From positions 372,001 through 436,000 of the forward strand of contig NZ_RSEC01000058.1 of the NCBI RefSeq assembly GCF_003937945.1: DNA of 64,000 nucleotides. The letters run 5' to 3'. Every line of letters starts with the position of its first letter. Position 1 is the stretch's first letter. This DNA is from Amycolatopsis eburnea. GTDB taxonomy: Bacteria > Actinomycetota > Actinomycetes > Mycobacteriales > Pseudonocardiaceae. Made by a program: the position numbers and the translations under genes. Shown one piece after another: positions 53,894 through 63,271 of the stretch. The notes under the pieces are model-generated. The model was not told the DNA's origin and did not search any database. It saw nothing but the letters and a program-made list of their open reading frames with translations.

Positions 53894-54166
53894 ATGTGGC
53901 TGGTCGAATGTCCTTCGTTCTGGGACCAGGGCCTGGTGCGGCCGCTGGTCACCGAGTCCGGGACCGTCGTGCTCCAGTGCGATTCGTGCCAGGCCGTCTG
54001 GCCGACGCTCGCCGACTTCGAGGAGATGGAGTGGGTCGAGCCCGACGAGCCGGACTGGCTGGTCGGGGCCGGCGTCCACGTCCGCCCGGGCACGGTCCGC
54101 TGGGCCTCCCGCCCGGACGTGGAGGCGGCCGGGCTGGGCGAGCTGAAGTGGCGGGCACTGCCCTAG
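53894..54166 (+). CDS. Small protein with CxxC motif, unknown function
   Basis: A 90-residue protein. Cys6 and the CDSCQAVW motif near residue 29 suggest a half zinc ribbon. The rest is acidic and Trp-rich (EEMEWVEPDEPDWLVGAGVH). GGAGGG directly abuts the ATG, too close for a normal ribosome binding site, so the start is uncertain. It overlaps the convergent DUF4291 gene by 4 nt. No family recognised. Confidence 0.55.
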   Translation: MWLVECPSFWDQGLVRPLVTESGTVVLQCDSCQAVWPTLADFEEMEWVEPDEPDWLVGAGVHVRPGTVRWASRPDVEAAGLGELKWRALP

Positions 54167-54768
54167 CCGGTGGCGTCGACGGCGGCGGCCAGCTCGGGTG
54201 ACAGCTCGTACGGCGGCTCGTGGGGGACGAGCTTCACCGCTTTGTGCAGCTGGTCGGTGGCCAGGAGGCCGGAGATGTCGCGCATCACCGGGGTGACGTC
54301 GGTGATGGCGGTGATCCACTCGTCGACGTAGTGGTCGACTGCCTCGCCGCTCAGGCCGATCTGGATGGCCCGGAAGTTCTGCGCGTTGTGGTGGAGGTCT
54401 CGCTCCGGATCCCACTGGATGCGCACCGGGCTCGTCTTGAGCTCTCGCTGCCAGGCGTCCTTGGCCTGGTCCCGGCGCGGGTGGCTCAGCGCGGCGTGCG
54501 CGAGGGCCCACTCGAAGCCTTCGCGGGTGATGTCGATCGCCAGGATGCGCTCCTGCCCCGGCTTCTTGCCGTAGCCGCAGCGGTAGGCCATCCACCGGAA
54601 CGAGGGTTTGATCCACGTCATCCGGTCGCGCTTGAACGGCTCGACGAACGTCTGCTTCTCGAGCGCGGCTTCGGCGATCGACGGCGAGTACGCCTGGTAG
54701 ACCCGGAGCGTGGTCTCGGTCTGGGCCGCTCGGATTTGCCGGTCGGGCACCCGCTGCTCTTCGAACAT
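54163..54768 (-). CDS. DUF4291-family protein
   Basis: A 201-residue cytosolic protein typical of DUF4291: RVYQAYSPSIAEAALEKQTF, FKRDRMTWIKPSFRWMAYR, RILAIDITREGFEWALAHA and RDLHHNAQNFRAIQIGLSG. The function of the family is unknown; the fold is thought to be nucleic-acid-related but not shown. ATG 54768 is favoured by the ribosome-binding-site-like GGGAG; ATG 54777 is three codons earlier. The gap upstream (54769-54965) holds no gene. Confidence 0.85.
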   Translation of the reverse strand: MFEEQRVPDRQIRAAQTETTLRVYQAYSPSIAEAALEKQTFVEPFKRDRMTWIKPSFRWMAYRCGYGKKPGQERILAIDITREGFEWALAHAALSHPRRDQAKDAWQRELKTSPVRIQWDPERDLHHNAQNFRAIQIGLSGEAVDHYVDEWITAITDVTPVMRDISGLLATDQLHKAVKLVPHEPPYELSPELAAAVDATG

Positions 54769-54965
54769 GCCCGCCATGCTCCCAGCGCCCCGGCCGGCCG
54801 GCCACGGACTTTCGGTGTTCAGCACGCCCGTGCCGGGCGTGCCTGTGGGGCTCAGGTGGCTGGTCGGCCGCGCGTGCGGTGTGGGCGGCGGCCGCGGGGC
54901 TCGTGGTCGTGAGGCTGCCTCCGTGAGGCTGGGCCGCGCCGACGTGGGCAGGAAAGCGCTTCCGG

Positions 54966-57900
54966 TCAGCCCAAGGCCCACAACCTCGCGTAGTGACCCT
55001 CCGCCGCCAGGAGTTCCTCGTGGGTTCCCGTCTCGACGATGCGGCCGTGGTCCAGGACCACGATGCGGTCCGCGCGGGCCGCGGTCGCGAGGCGGTGGGC
55101 CACCACGAACGTCGTGCGGCGGCGGGCGACCGTCTCCGTCGCGCGCAGGACCGCCGCCTCCGTCGAGGGGTCCAGGGCCGCCGTCGCCTCGTCCAGCAGC
55201 AGGACGTCCGGGTCCACCAGCTCCGCCCGGGCCAGTGCCACCAGCTGGCGCTGGCCCGCCGACAGGGAGCGGCCGCGTTCGCCGACCGGCTGCAGGAAGC
55301 CCGCCGGGAGCGCCGCCACGCCGTCGAAGGCGCCGACCGCGCGGACCGCTGCCTCCACCTCCGCGTCGGAGGCCGACGGGCGGCCGTAGCGGACGTTGTC
55401 GGCCACCGTGCCCGAGAACAGGTGGGCCTCCTGCGGGACCACGCCCATCCGGCGGCGCAGGCCGGCCAGCTCGTACTCGCGGACGTCCGTGCCGTCGATG
55501 CGGACCTCGCCGCCGGTGACGTCGTAGTAGCGCGCGACCAGCTTCACGACCGTCGACTTCCCGGCGCCGGTCGCGCCGACCAGCGCGATCGTCTCGCCGG
55601 CGCCGACGTCCAGCGAGAACTGCTCCAGCGCCTTCGCCTCGACGCCGGTGTAGGAGAAGTCGACGTCCTTGAACGCCACCTCGCCGCGCAGCCGGTCCGG
55701 CACCGCGACGGAACGCTCGGCGGCCGGGACCGACGTCGGCGTGCGCAGCAGGTCGCCGATGCGGCCGAGACCGACCCGGGCCTGCTGGTAGCCGTCGAAC
55801 ACCGACGAAAGCTGCTGGATCGGTGAGAAGAACTGCTGCAGGTACAGCAGGAACGCCAGCAGCACACCGGCCGACAGCGTGCCCGCCGCGACGCGGTTCG
55901 CGCCTGCCACCAGCACCGTCGTGGTCGCCAGGTCGGACAGCAGCGCCACCAGCGGGAAGTACGTGGCGACGTAGCGCTGGGCCCGCAGCCGCGAGCGCCG
56001 GTACGAGTCGCTCAGCGAGGCGAACGCCTCCGCGGAACGGTCTTCGCGCGAGTACGCCTGTGTGACGCGCAGCCCGCTGACGTTCTCCTGCATGTCCGCG
56101 TTGACGACGCTGACCCGCTCGCGGGCCTCGTTGTACGCCTTCGACGCCGCCCGCCGGAAGATCACCGTGGCCACCGCCAGCACCGGCACCATCGCGAGCG
56201 CGAACAGCGCCAGCCCGGCGTCGGTGACCAGCAGCGCGACCGCGATCCCGGCCAGCGTCAGCGCGCTGACCACCGCCGTCGCGAGCCCGGTCTGCAGGAA
56301 CGTCGAGAGCGCGTCGACGTCCGTGGTCATCCGGGTCATGATCTTCCCGGACAGCTCCCGCTCGTAGTAGTCGAGCCCGAGCCGCTGCAGGTGCGCGTAG
56401 CTGCGGACGCGCAGCGAGTACAGCACCGTCTCGCCGACCCGCGAGGTCAGCCGGGTCTGCGCGAACACGACCAGCCAATCGGCCGCGATCACCAGCGCGC
56501 CGATGCCTGCCGCCAGCCAGACCAGCCACTCGACGCCGGTGCGGACGCCGTGGTCGACCCCGAACTGGTACAGCGACGGCAGCGCGATCGACGCCAGCGC
56601 GTCCGCCGCCACCAGCCCGATCACCACCGCCAGGGGCCAGCGGACCGGCCGCAGCAGCCGCGCCAGCCGGAAGCCGGGGTCGGGGGCCGTGACGTCCACA
56701 TCGGACAGCCGCGGCTCGTCGACGGCCGGCGGCAGCGCCCGCACGCCCTCGATCAGTTCCGGCGTCGGCGGCAGGTCGAGGCCGGCGCCGCCGCGGCCGA
56801 CGAAGCCGCTGCTGTTCGGGTCGCCGCTGCGCAGGCGCGCCGCGTCGGCCAGCTCGTCGACCTCGTCGCGCTCCTCGTCGCGCGGCCACAGCGCCGGCGT
56901 GACCCCGGCCGGCCCGAGATCCAGGCCCTCGCACCGGTGCTTCTCCTCGACGCCGTCGCCCGGGCCCGCGATCAGCTCGCGGAACAGCGGGCAGCGCGCC
57001 ATCAGCTCGGCCTCGGTGCCGACGTCGACGACGTGGCCGTCGTCCAGCACCGCGATCCGGTCGGCCAGCGCCAGTGTCGAGCGGCGGTGCGCGATCAGCA
57101 GCGTCGTCCGGCTCGCCGTGACCGCACGCAAGGTGTCGTAGATCGCCGCCTCCGTGACGGTGTCGATCGCGGAGGTGGCGTCGTCGAGGATCAGGATCCG
57201 CGGGTCGGTGATCAGCGCCCTGGCCAGTCCGAGCCGCTGCCGCTGACCGCCCGAGAGCGTCAGCCCGCGTTCGCCGACCAGCGTCTCGTAGCCCTCCGGC
57301 AGCGCGCGGATGAACTCGTCCGCCTCCGCGGCGCGCGCGGCCGCGAAGACCTCCTCGTCGCTCGCGTCCGGCCTGCCGTACGCGATGTTGTCCCGGATCG
57401 TCGTGGAGAACAGGAACGCTTCTTCGAACACGACGCCGATCGCCTGGCGCAGCTGCCGCATCGGCACGTCCCGGACGTCGAGCCCGCCGACGCGCACCGC
57501 GCCCGCGTGCACGTCGTAGAACCGCGGCAGCAGCAGCGAGATCGTGGACTTCCCGGAGCCTGCGGTGCCGACCAGCGCGAGGGTCTCGCCCGGGTGCGCG
57601 GTGACCGAAAGCCCGTTCAGCACCGGTTCACTGCGCGTGTACCCGAAGCGGACGGCGTCGAGCTCCACGCCCAGCGGGCCGTCCGGCAGCGGCCGCGCGT
57701 CCGGCGCGTCGGTGACCTCCGGTTGCGCGTCGATCAGCTCGTACACGCGCTCGGCGCCCGCGCGGGTCAGCTGGGCCTGCACGACCAGGCTGGACAGCAT
57801 CCGCGCCGGCCCGACCAGCGTCGCGAGGTAGGTCGCGAAGGCGAGGAACGTGCCGAGCGTGATGGCCCCGTTCATGGCGAGGACGCCGCCGATGCCGAGC

Positions 57901-58715
57901 ACCGCGACCTGGCCGGCGGCGGGCAGGGACGCGGTCGTCGCCGTCGGTACCGCGGACAGCTTCGCCGCGCGAAGCCGCTCCGCGAACAACTTGCGCGCGG
58001 TCGCTTGCAGCCGCCCGACTTCCCGCGCCTCCTGGCCGAAACCCTTGACCACGCGGACGCCGGTGACGGTCTCCTCGACCTGCTGCGCGACGTCGCCCGC
58101 GCGCTGCTGCGCCGACCACGTCGCCGGGAAGAGCCGCTTGCGGCCGCGCGCCACGATGATCCCGACCGCCGGCGTGACGACCAGCGCGATCAGCGTCAGC
58201 ACCGGGGACAGCCACAGCATCGCCGCGAACGAAAGCAGCGCGAAGAGCACCGAACCGAAGGACACCGGGATCTGCATCAGGATCCCGGTGACCAGCTGCA
58301 GGTCGGAGATCGCGCGCGAGACGATCTGGCCGGTGCGCATCGCGTCCTGCTTGCCGCCGTCCAGCCGCGAAACCGCGTTGAAGACCCGCTGCCGCAGGTC
58401 GTGCTGGACGCCGAGGGCGAGCTTCCCGCCGACGTACCGGCGCACGAACGCGGTGCCGAAGGCCACCAGCTGCAAAGAGATCAAGAAGGCGGCGACCGCG
58501 GGCAGCCCGCCCGTCCGCCCCGCCACCGCGTCGTCCACCGCCGTGCGCACCAGCAGCGGGCTCACGGCCTGCACGCCGACGCTGAAGACGGCGGCGGTCA
58601 GCGACAGCACGACGAGCGCGCGGTGCTCCCACGCCGCGGCGGACAGCCGTCGGACCCAGCCGGCTGTCCCGGCTGGTGGGAGCTCTTGACGGGAGCGGGG
58701 CGGAGCGGTGGTCAC
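54966..58715 (-). CDS. Fused ABC exporter (TMD-NBD-TMD-NBD)
   Basis: A 1249-residue full transporter made of two type-IV exporter halves. Half 1 has six helices (residues 30-310), Walker A VGTAGSGKST near 382, signature LSGGQRQR and Walker B ILDDATSAID near 508, where Asp replaces the catalytic Glu. A linker (about residues 585-645) follows. Half 2 has its TMD, Walker A VGATGAGKST near 1046, signature LSAGQRQL, and the canonical LLLDEATAALD near 1175. This is the asymmetric layout of heterodimeric exporters such as TM287/288, with one degenerate ATP site. Substrate is unknown; drugs or lipids are possible. GTG start. Confidence 0.92.
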   Translation of the reverse strand: MTTAPPRSRQELPPAGTAGWVRRLSAAAWEHRALVVLSLTAAVFSVGVQAVSPLLVRTAVDDAVAGRTGGLPAVAAFLISLQLVAFGTAFVRRYVGGKLALGVQHDLRQRVFNAVSRLDGGKQDAMRTGQIVSRAISDLQLVTGILMQIPVSFGSVLFALLSFAAMLWLSPVLTLIALVVTPAVGIIVARGRKRLFPATWSAQQRAGDVAQQVEETVTGVRVVKGFGQEAREVGRLQATARKLFAERLRAAKLSAVPTATTASLPAAGQVAVLGIGGVLAMNGAITLGTFLAFATYLATLVGPARMLSSLVVQAQLTRAGAERVYELIDAQPEVTDAPDARPLPDGPLGVELDAVRFGYTRSEPVLNGLSVTAHPGETLALVGTAGSGKSTISLLLPRFYDVHAGAVRVGGLDVRDVPMRQLRQAIGVVFEEAFLFSTTIRDNIAYGRPDASDEEVFAAARAAEADEFIRALPEGYETLVGERGLTLSGGQRQRLGLARALITDPRILILDDATSAIDTVTEAAIYDTLRAVTASRTTLLIAHRRSTLALADRIAVLDDGHVVDVGTEAELMARCPLFRELIAGPGDGVEEKHRCEGLDLGPAGVTPALWPRDEERDEVDELADAARLRSGDPNSSGFVGRGGAGLDLPPTPELIEGVRALPPAVDEPRLSDVDVTAPDPGFRLARLLRPVRWPLAVVIGLVAADALASIALPSLYQFGVDHGVRTGVEWLVWLAAGIGALVIAADWLVVFAQTRLTSRVGETVLYSLRVRSYAHLQRLGLDYYERELSGKIMTRMTTDVDALSTFLQTGLATAVVSALTLAGIAVALLVTDAGLALFALAMVPVLAVATVIFRRAASKAYNEARERVSVVNADMQENVSGLRVTQAYSREDRSAEAFASLSDSYRRSRLRAQRYVATYFPLVALLSDLATTTVLVAGANRVAAGTLSAGVLLAFLLYLQQFFSPIQQLSSVFDGYQQARVGLGRIGDLLRTPTSVPAAERSVAVPDRLRGEVAFKDVDFSYTGVEAKALEQFSLDVGAGETIALVGATGAGKSTVVKLVARYYDVTGGEVRIDGTDVREYELAGLRRRMGVVPQEAHLFSGTVADNVRYGRPSASDAEVEAAVRAVGAFDGVAALPAGFLQPVGERGRSLSAGQRQLVALARAELVDPDVLLLDEATAALDPSTEAAVLRATETVARRRTTFVVAHRLATAARADRIVVLDHGRIVETGTHEELLAAEGHYARLWALG

Positions 58716-58761
58716 GTCAGGACAGTAAGCGCGGCCACCGACAATTTATTTCCGCGAACGC

Positions 58762-58800
58762 CGTGAAGGCCACCTCGGGCACGCCGGGGTGGCCTTCACG
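58762..58800. terminator. 13-bp hairpin upstream of the ABC exporter
   Basis: CGTGAAGGCCACC (58762-58774) and GGTGGCCTTCACG (58788-58800) are complementary around 13 nt. It lies 14 nt after the stop of the ABC-2 permease gene (minus strand), so it should end that operon. The core matches that of the 38302-38356 palindrome. Confidence 0.7.
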
Positions 58801-58813
58801 AACGAGTGAAAAA

Positions 58814-59695
58814 CTAGGTGATGTCGCGCTTCTGGTTGCCCAGCCAGCCGAGGCCGAAGAAGAGCATGGTCCAGGCGAAGAAGATCAGCGCCGACGCCCA
58901 CCACGAGATCACGCCGGGCGCGCCCGCCGCGAGCTGCAGGCCCAGCTGCGACCAGTGGTCGACCCCGCCGGGCAGGTTGAGCGTGTTGATCCCGAACGCG
59001 TCCGCCGCGATCCCGCCCACGATCCCGTTGGCGGTGCCGTTCGGCAGGATCCCGCCCAGGATGTCGACCGGCCCCCACAACGCGATGACCAGCACGTTCT
59101 CCACGATCAGGAACCACACCAGGAACAGCACGACGGCCAGCGGCACGCTGCGCAGCACCGCGCCGAACCCGATGCCGAACAACGTCACCAGCACCGACGC
59201 CAGGATCGTCCCGCCGAGCGCGGCCAGCCACTGGCCCGCACTGGGCCACCGGCCGGAGTCCACCGAAGCCATCACCGCGACCGCCGAGACGCCGAAGCTC
59301 ACGAGGCCGTAGATCGCGCCCCACGCCACGTAGGTCAGCATCTTCGCGGTCAGCGCCGCGATCCGGTTCGGCGCGGTCAGGAACGTCGTCGTGATCGTCT
59401 TGCTGCGGTACTCGCCGGCCAGCGCGAAGACCCCGAACAGGCCGGGGATCAGCTGCGCGATGTTCACGCCGTGCGCGAACGCCAGCAACCCGACCGGCAG
59501 CTTGCTCGCGTCCAGGCCGACCGCGCCCGCGACCTCGCGGGCATCGCTCGAACCGATGAAGTCCGCGAAGTCGTTGGTGATCTTGCCCCAGACGAACGTC
59601 AGCCAGAACGCCACCAGCGCCAGCGGGATCAGCAGCACCCACCAGGTGTTCAGCGACAGCGTCTTGCGGAACTCCGCCTTGATCAGGTTGCCCAT
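58814..59695 (-). CDS. ABC-2 type transporter permease
   Basis: A 293-residue permease with six transmembrane segments (about residues 20-40, 80-100, 120-145, 160-190, 195-220 and 265-285). It begins MGNLIKAEFRKTLSLNTWW, typical of ABC-2 exporters, and contains GEYRSKTITTTFLTAPNR. The start overlaps the ATPase stop as TGATG, so the two are coupled. Together they form a small-molecule or peptide exporter. Confidence 0.88.
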   Translation of the reverse strand: MGNLIKAEFRKTLSLNTWWVLLIPLALVAFWLTFVWGKITNDFADFIGSSDAREVAGAVGLDASKLPVGLLAFAHGVNIAQLIPGLFGVFALAGEYRSKTITTTFLTAPNRIAALTAKMLTYVAWGAIYGLVSFGVSAVAVMASVDSGRWPSAGQWLAALGGTILASVLVTLFGIGFGAVLRSVPLAVVLFLVWFLIVENVLVIALWGPVDILGGILPNGTANGIVGGIAADAFGINTLNLPGGVDHWSQLGLQLAAGAPGVISWWASALIFFAWTMLFFGLGWLGNQKRDIT

Positions 59696-60732
59696 CACTG
59701 CTGCGGTCCTCCCCAGTGCTGCTGCTGGTGCTGCGGGCCCGAAGGCGGGTACTGCTGCGGCGGGTAACCGGGCGGCGGCCCCTGGTACTGCGGCTGCTGC
59801 GGCGGCGGGTAACCCGGCGCCCCCGTGTACTGGGCCTGCGTCAGCTGGAAGAACATCCGCTCCAGGTCGGCGTGGTCCTCCTGCATCCCGTAGACCGCGA
59901 TCCCGGCCTTCGCGGCGATGTCACCGATCTGCTGGACGGTCGACCCGGCGACCGCCACCCGGCCGTCCGGCGTCGGCGAAACCCCGGTGATGCCGTTCTC
60001 CTGCAACGCCTTCACGAGCGCCGACGGGTCCGCCGGCTGCACCAGCACCCGCGACTGCTGGCTCTTGCGCAGCTGCTCCAGCGGGCCGTAGTAGCGCGTG
60101 ACACCCTGGCTGATGATCACCACCTGGTCGATCAGCTGCTCGACCTCGTTCAGCAGGTGGCTCGACACCAGCACCGTCCGCCGCTGCTCCCGCGCGTAGG
60201 ACCGCAGGAAGTTCCGCAGCCACAGGATGCCCTCGGGGTCGAGCCCGTTCGTCGGCTCGTCCAGCACCAGCACCTGCGGGTCGCCGAGCAGCGCGGTCGC
60301 GAGCGCCAGCCGCTGCCGCATGCCGAGCGAGAACCCGCCCGCCTTCCGGTCCGCGGCACTGCCCAGACCCACCAGGCCGAGCACCTCGTCCGCCCGCCGA
60401 TCCGGCACGCCGATCGCCGCCGCGTAGACCCGAAGGTGGTTGCGGGCCGTCCGGCCCGGGTGAAAACCTTCGTTTTCCAGCACCGACCCGACCACCCGCG
60501 CCGGATTCCCCAGCTGCGAGTGCGGCCGCCCGTTGATCGTCGCCATCCCCGACGTGGGCGTCACCAACCCGAGCAGCATGCGCAACGTCGTCGTCTTCCC
60601 GGCGCCGTTCGGGCCCAGGAAGCCCGTCACCGACCCCGGTTCGACCGTGAAGCTGAGGTTCTGCACCGCGTTCACCGCGCCGAACTGCTTGCTCAGGTTC
60701 TGCACCACAATCCGGCCACTGCCGTCGTGCAT
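59695..60732 (-). CDS. ABC-2 exporter ATP-binding protein
   Basis: A 345-residue ATPase: Walker A GPNGAGKTTTLRML, signature FSLGMRQRLALA, Walker B VLVLDEPTNGLDPEG and H-loop LVSSHLL. After the ATPase domain comes a regulatory region and a long Pro/Gln/Tyr-rich tail (residues 305-345, repeats of PPPQQPQYQG and YPPQQYPP type) with no known role. GGGGA precedes the ATG at 60732. It pairs with the permease gene that it overlaps. Confidence 0.9.
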   Translation of the reverse strand: MHDGSGRIVVQNLSKQFGAVNAVQNLSFTVEPGSVTGFLGPNGAGKTTTLRMLLGLVTPTSGMATINGRPHSQLGNPARVVGSVLENEGFHPGRTARNHLRVYAAAIGVPDRRADEVLGLVGLGSAADRKAGGFSLGMRQRLALATALLGDPQVLVLDEPTNGLDPEGILWLRNFLRSYAREQRRTVLVSSHLLNEVEQLIDQVVIISQGVTRYYGPLEQLRKSQQSRVLVQPADPSALVKALQENGITGVSPTPDGRVAVAGSTVQQIGDIAAKAGIAVYGMQEDHADLERMFFQLTQAQYTGAPGYPPPQQPQYQGPPPGYPPQQYPPSGPQHQQQHWGGPQQ

Positions 60733-61215
60733 ACCGTCCCCTAACGTTCCCCGCTGATGCGGCGTCATCCTGCCCTACCGGTGCCGCTCGCGCGCACGGA
60801 ACTCCCGAACCCGGACGGAGCGACGTTCGTCACGTTCCGCAACCGGCGAGCGTCGTGACCTGAGGATTTCCGGGACACGGCAGATCAACTTGGTAAAGAA
60901 TTCGTTCGACTTGCCGACCCGGTGCAGCGAACTCGTGCAAAGACCTCTAAGCTAGGTATCGGCGACCCGCTCCCAGTGACCCCCAGGCTGGTTGAGCGGG
61001 TCGCCCCTTCGTCTCTGCTTCGGGCTTCGCCCCTTCGCTCGACTTTGTCCTCTTGCCCGGGGGCCGAGCCCCCGGAGCCCCCACGGTGCGGCGCGCGCCG
61101 GTCCCAGCGTGGTCTTGGGGTGGTCCCGTGGGTGCCGTCTGTGCCGGTTCCGCGTGGTTCCCTGGTGGTCCCGTCGGGTGGGTTGGTGGGGCTTGTTGTG
61201 TGGCATCGTTGCGCG
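60733..61215. other. Intergenic region with possible structured RNA
   Basis: 483 nt between the leftward ABC ATPase and the rightward response regulator. TAAGCT at about 60947-60952 is a possible -10. Just after it, GGCGACCCGCTC (60961-60972) pairs exactly with 60994-61005 across a C-rich 21-nt loop. A CCGGGGGC / GCCCCCGG stem lies near 61059-61076. No reliable ORF was found. Confidence 0.4.
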
Positions 61216-61881
61216 ATGCGGATCTTGCTCGTCGAGGATGAGCGGCGGCTGGCCGAGGCGCTGCGGGCCGGGTTGGGTGCTGAGGGGTATGCCGTTGATG
61301 TCGCGCACAACGGGCGGGACGCGCTTTGGCTGGCGGGGGAACATCCCTATGCCGCGATCGTGCTGGACATCATGTTGCCCGGGTTGAACGGGTATCGCGT
61401 CTGCCGGCGGCTGCGGGAGCGGGGGGACAGTACGCCGATTCTCATGCTCACCGCCAAGGACGGGGAGGATGACGAGATCGAGGCGCTCGATACCGGGGCC
61501 GACGACTTCCTGCCCAAGCCGTTCTCCTACGGGGTGCTGTTGTCGCGGTTGCGGGCGCTTATCCGGCGGGGTGGTGCTACCCGGCCGGGGGTGCTGCGGT
61601 TGGGGGACCTCGAGCTCGATCAGGCTGGGCGGACCTGTCGGCGGGGTGGGGTCGACGTTGCGCTCACCACCAAGGAGTTCGCGCTGCTCGCCTACCTCAT
61701 GCAGCGGCCGGGGCAGGTGGTGGGCAAGGCCGAGTTGCTCGACAACCTGTGGGACTTCGCTTCGTCTGCTACTGCCAACCTCGTCGAGGTGCACGTCAGC
61801 GCCTTGCGGCGCAAGCTCGGTGCCGAGACCATCCGGACTGTTCGTGGGGCTGGGTACCACGTGGTGAGCGCGGGTGCCTAG
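61216..61881 (+). CDS. OmpR-family response regulator
   Basis: A 221-residue regulator. The receiver domain has the acidic pair in LLVEDERRL, phosphoacceptor Asp51 (AIVLDIMLPG) and MLTAKDG. The winged-helix output domain contains TTKEFALLAYLMQRPGQVV and the final VRGAGYHVV. Codon use shows more G/T in third positions than its neighbours. It is coupled to the kinase gene, which starts inside its 3' end. Targets unknown. Confidence 0.92.
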   Translation: MRILLVEDERRLAEALRAGLGAEGYAVDVAHNGRDALWLAGEHPYAAIVLDIMLPGLNGYRVCRRLRERGDSTPILMLTAKDGEDDEIEALDTGADDFLPKPFSYGVLLSRLRALIRRGGATRPGVLRLGDLELDQAGRTCRRGGVDVALTTKEFALLAYLMQRPGQVVGKAELLDNLWDFASSATANLVEVHVSALRRKLGAETIRTVRGAGYHVVSAGA

Positions 61882-63226
61882 GTTCTTCCGCTCGACCCGC
61901 TTCCGTGTCGCGGTTACGGCTTTCGCCGCCTCGGCCGTGGCGCTCGGGGCGGTCGCCGTGTGGTTCGTGCTCCAGGCGGAAAGCCGCCTCCGGAATACCG
62001 CCGCCCAGCTCGCCGACGCCCACGCCGACGCGATCGTCCAGCTGCTGAACACCGGTGCCGCGCCTGGCGACTTGACGCTGCTGGTGCGGGATTCGATCTA
62101 CGAGGTCGTCGACCGCGCGGGCGCGTCCGTTGCGTCCTGTCCGGTGCTGCGCGGAGGCAGCCTTACAGTGTACGACACCGACGTCACCTTGCGGCCGTAC
62201 GAGTTCGACCGCGCCGACGTCCGGTCGGTGGGGTGTGCTCCCGAGCTGCGTGGGCTCGATGACGATCTGACGCTGCACGTCGTGCACGCCACCAGTGGTG
62301 ACAGCAGGTATCAGGTCTACGCCGGTGCGCAGCTCGATCCCGAGGGGCAGGCGGCTGTCGACTCGGTCCGGACCGTGCTCACGTTCGGGGTTCCCGCGGT
62401 CGCGGTGCTCATCGGCGTCATCGCCTGGCTCGCCGTGCGGCGGTCGCTGCGGCCGGTCGAGGCCATCCGCGGCGAGGTCGCCGAGATCGGCGCGCACGAC
62501 CTCGGCCGCCGGGTGCCCGCCCCGCGCAGCGGTGACGAGATCGCGCGGCTGGCCGGGACGATGAACGACATGCTCGCCCGGCTCGACGAAGCCGTCACGC
62601 GGCAGAGCCGCTTCACCTCCGACGCCTCGCACGAGCTGCGCACTCCGCTCGCGTCGCTGCGGGCGCAGCTCGAAGTCCTGCTCGCGCACCCGGACCGGCT
62701 CGACTGGCGGCACGCCTGCGAGAACGCGCTGCTCGACGTCACCCGGCTGCAGGACCTCGTCGCCGACCTCGTGCTGCTCGGCAAGCTCGACCACGCCGGC
62801 CCCGACCGCCTCGAACCCGTGCCGCTGTCCGAAGTGGCCGAAGCCGTCGCGGCCGGGCGCGCCGAGGTCGAGGTGCGCGGGGCACCGGTGGTGCGCGGGC
62901 AGCGGTCGCGGCTCGAACGGCTCCTGCGCAACCTCGTCGACAACGCGCGGCGGCACGCCGTGTCCCGGGTCGTCGTCGAGGTGTCCGCTGTGGACGGATG
63001 GGCGGTGCTGGCGGTCACCGACGACGGCCCCGGCGTCCCCGAGGCGGACCGCCGGCGCGTGTTCGACCGGTTCGTCCGCCTCGACGACGCCCGCGCCCGC
63101 GACGACGGCGGGTCAGGCCTGGGCCTGGCGATCGTCGCGGACATCGCGCGGGCTCACGGCGGCACGGCCGAGGTCGAAGCCGGGAGCCGGTTCGTCGTCC
63201 GCCTCCCGGAGCTGAAGACGTCTTAA
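61874..63226 (+). CDS. Sensor histidine kinase
   Basis: A 450-residue membrane kinase. Helix 1 spans about residues 10-33, followed by an extracytoplasmic sensor domain of about 125 residues with two cysteines. Helix 2 (VLTFGVPAVAVLIGVIAWLA) and a HAMP domain follow. HisKA has His253 in SDASHELRTPLAS, and the ATPase has LRNLVDNARRH, DDGPGVP and GSGLGLAI. GTG start overlaps the regulator stop by 8 nt. The signal is unknown. It may regulate the acyltransferase downstream, 45 nt away. Confidence 0.92.
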   Translation: MPRFFRSTRFRVAVTAFAASAVALGAVAVWFVLQAESRLRNTAAQLADAHADAIVQLLNTGAAPGDLTLLVRDSIYEVVDRAGASVASCPVLRGGSLTVYDTDVTLRPYEFDRADVRSVGCAPELRGLDDDLTLHVVHATSGDSRYQVYAGAQLDPEGQAAVDSVRTVLTFGVPAVAVLIGVIAWLAVRRSLRPVEAIRGEVAEIGAHDLGRRVPAPRSGDEIARLAGTMNDMLARLDEAVTRQSRFTSDASHELRTPLASLRAQLEVLLAHPDRLDWRHACENALLDVTRLQDLVADLVLLGKLDHAGPDRLEPVPLSEVAEAVAAGRAEVEVRGAPVVRGQRSRLERLLRNLVDNARRHAVSRVVVEVSAVDGWAVLAVTDDGPGVPEADRRRVFDRFVRLDDARARDDGGSGLGLAIVADIARAHGGTAEVEAGSRFVVRLPELKTS

Positions 63227-63271
63227 GCCGGCTTCAGGCTCGGTTCAGCGTGCGAGATCGACGCTGCCGTC

